Positions 63,985 to 64,000 of a stretch of 64,000 nt of DNA are shown piece after piece (within the stretch, counting starts at the first letter, position 1; every line of letters starts with the position of its first letter). A program made the position numbers and the translations under genes. The notes beneath the pieces are model-generated. The model was not told the DNA's origin. It made no database searches and was given only the letters and a program-made list of their open reading frames with translations. Origin of the DNA: Chromatiales bacterium (ex Bugula neritina AB1) (lineage in GTDB: Bacteria; Pseudomonadota; Gammaproteobacteria; Granulosicoccales; Granulosicoccaceae); NCBI GenBank assembly GCA_001730015.1, contig MDLA01000194.1:22052-86051 (forward strand), in the 5' to 3' direction.

Positions 63985-64000
63985 AGAAGAACAACTATTC
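63910..64000 (+). mobile_element. Small inverted-repeat (MITE-like) element, copy D (continues beyond the window)
   Basis: The start CAAGGAACCAGTCCGAGAAC matches the end consensus CTAGGAGCCTGTCCGAGAAC at 17 of 20 positions. It is followed by GCGATCTTTTGGCCAG and a TTTCGTTAAA stretch, as in copy B, and by an AACTATTC segment as in copy C (reverse strand). The other end is outside the window. Confidence 0.8.

Noticed and set aside
1..64000. Defence islands, CRISPR arrays, prophage, tRNA or rRNA genes
   Set aside because: I looked for spaced repeats, phage genes and structural RNA genes and found nothing I could support.

Overview
The window is a metabolic region of a heterotrophic, probably marine, proteobacterium of moderate GC content. 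Uptake systems and catabolic modules for inositol, carnitine or gamma-butyrobetaine, peptides and alpha-glucosides sit side by side. A gammaproteobacterium of the Granulosicoccus kind is a reasonable guess from gene content, but no rRNA or other marker is present to confirm it. I saw no rRNA, tRNA or CRISPR array.

Layout. At 0.1-6.4 kb, on the minus strand, lie a D-amino-acid PLP enzyme, a DUF1989-GcvT fusion whose GcvT tail is split off by an apparent internal deletion, and a RecD2 helicase. At 6.4-8.5 kb is a degraded stretch holding a dead REP-associated (RAYT) transposase and two tandem small inverted-repeat elements. At 8.5-21 kb is a mixed block: a 1031-residue ABC-exporter-like protein with no recognisable ATPase motifs and a cyclic-nucleotide-binding tail, an RtcB ligase, an alpha/beta hydrolase, a membrane-bound AraC regulator, an Fe(II)/2-oxoglutarate oxygenase, a scar joining two broken genes (DUF3604 and Rpn nuclease), and an EamA exporter.

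At 20-31 kb is an inositol module: an RpiR regulator, an SDR, iolE and iolD on the minus strand, divergent from iolG, two more dehydrogenases and a complete sugar ABC importer. At 31-38.6 kb is a carnitine/gamma-butyrobetaine module. Its predicted steps are CoA activation, oxidation to crotonobetainyl-CoA, hydration to carnitinyl-CoA, oxidation of free carnitine, and cleavage of dehydrocarnitine to betainyl-CoA and acetoacetate. A CdhR-like regulator sits in the middle.

At 38.6-45.4 kb are signalling genes (GAF-GGDEF-EAL; a soluble chemoreceptor-like protein with two tips), a small NrtS-like membrane protein, and a compact three-gene set: methyltransferase, DMSP-lyase-family cupin and a BesD-like oxygenase. 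At 45.4-56.7 kb are a Dpp-type peptide ABC importer, an aldehyde dehydrogenase, a RidA-hydrolase pair, a 3-hydroxyisobutyrate-dehydrogenase-like enzyme and a PhyH dioxygenase. At 55.7-63.7 kb is an agl-type alpha-glucoside regulon (LacI regulator divergent from binding protein, two permeases, GH13 glucosidase and ATPase) with visible operators, a promoter and a hairpin after the binding-protein gene.

A family of short inverted-repeat elements (four copies: two in tandem at 8.1-8.4 kb, one inside the agl operon at 58.4 kb, one at the right edge) runs through the window. The last copy truncates a DUF433 antitoxin-like gene.
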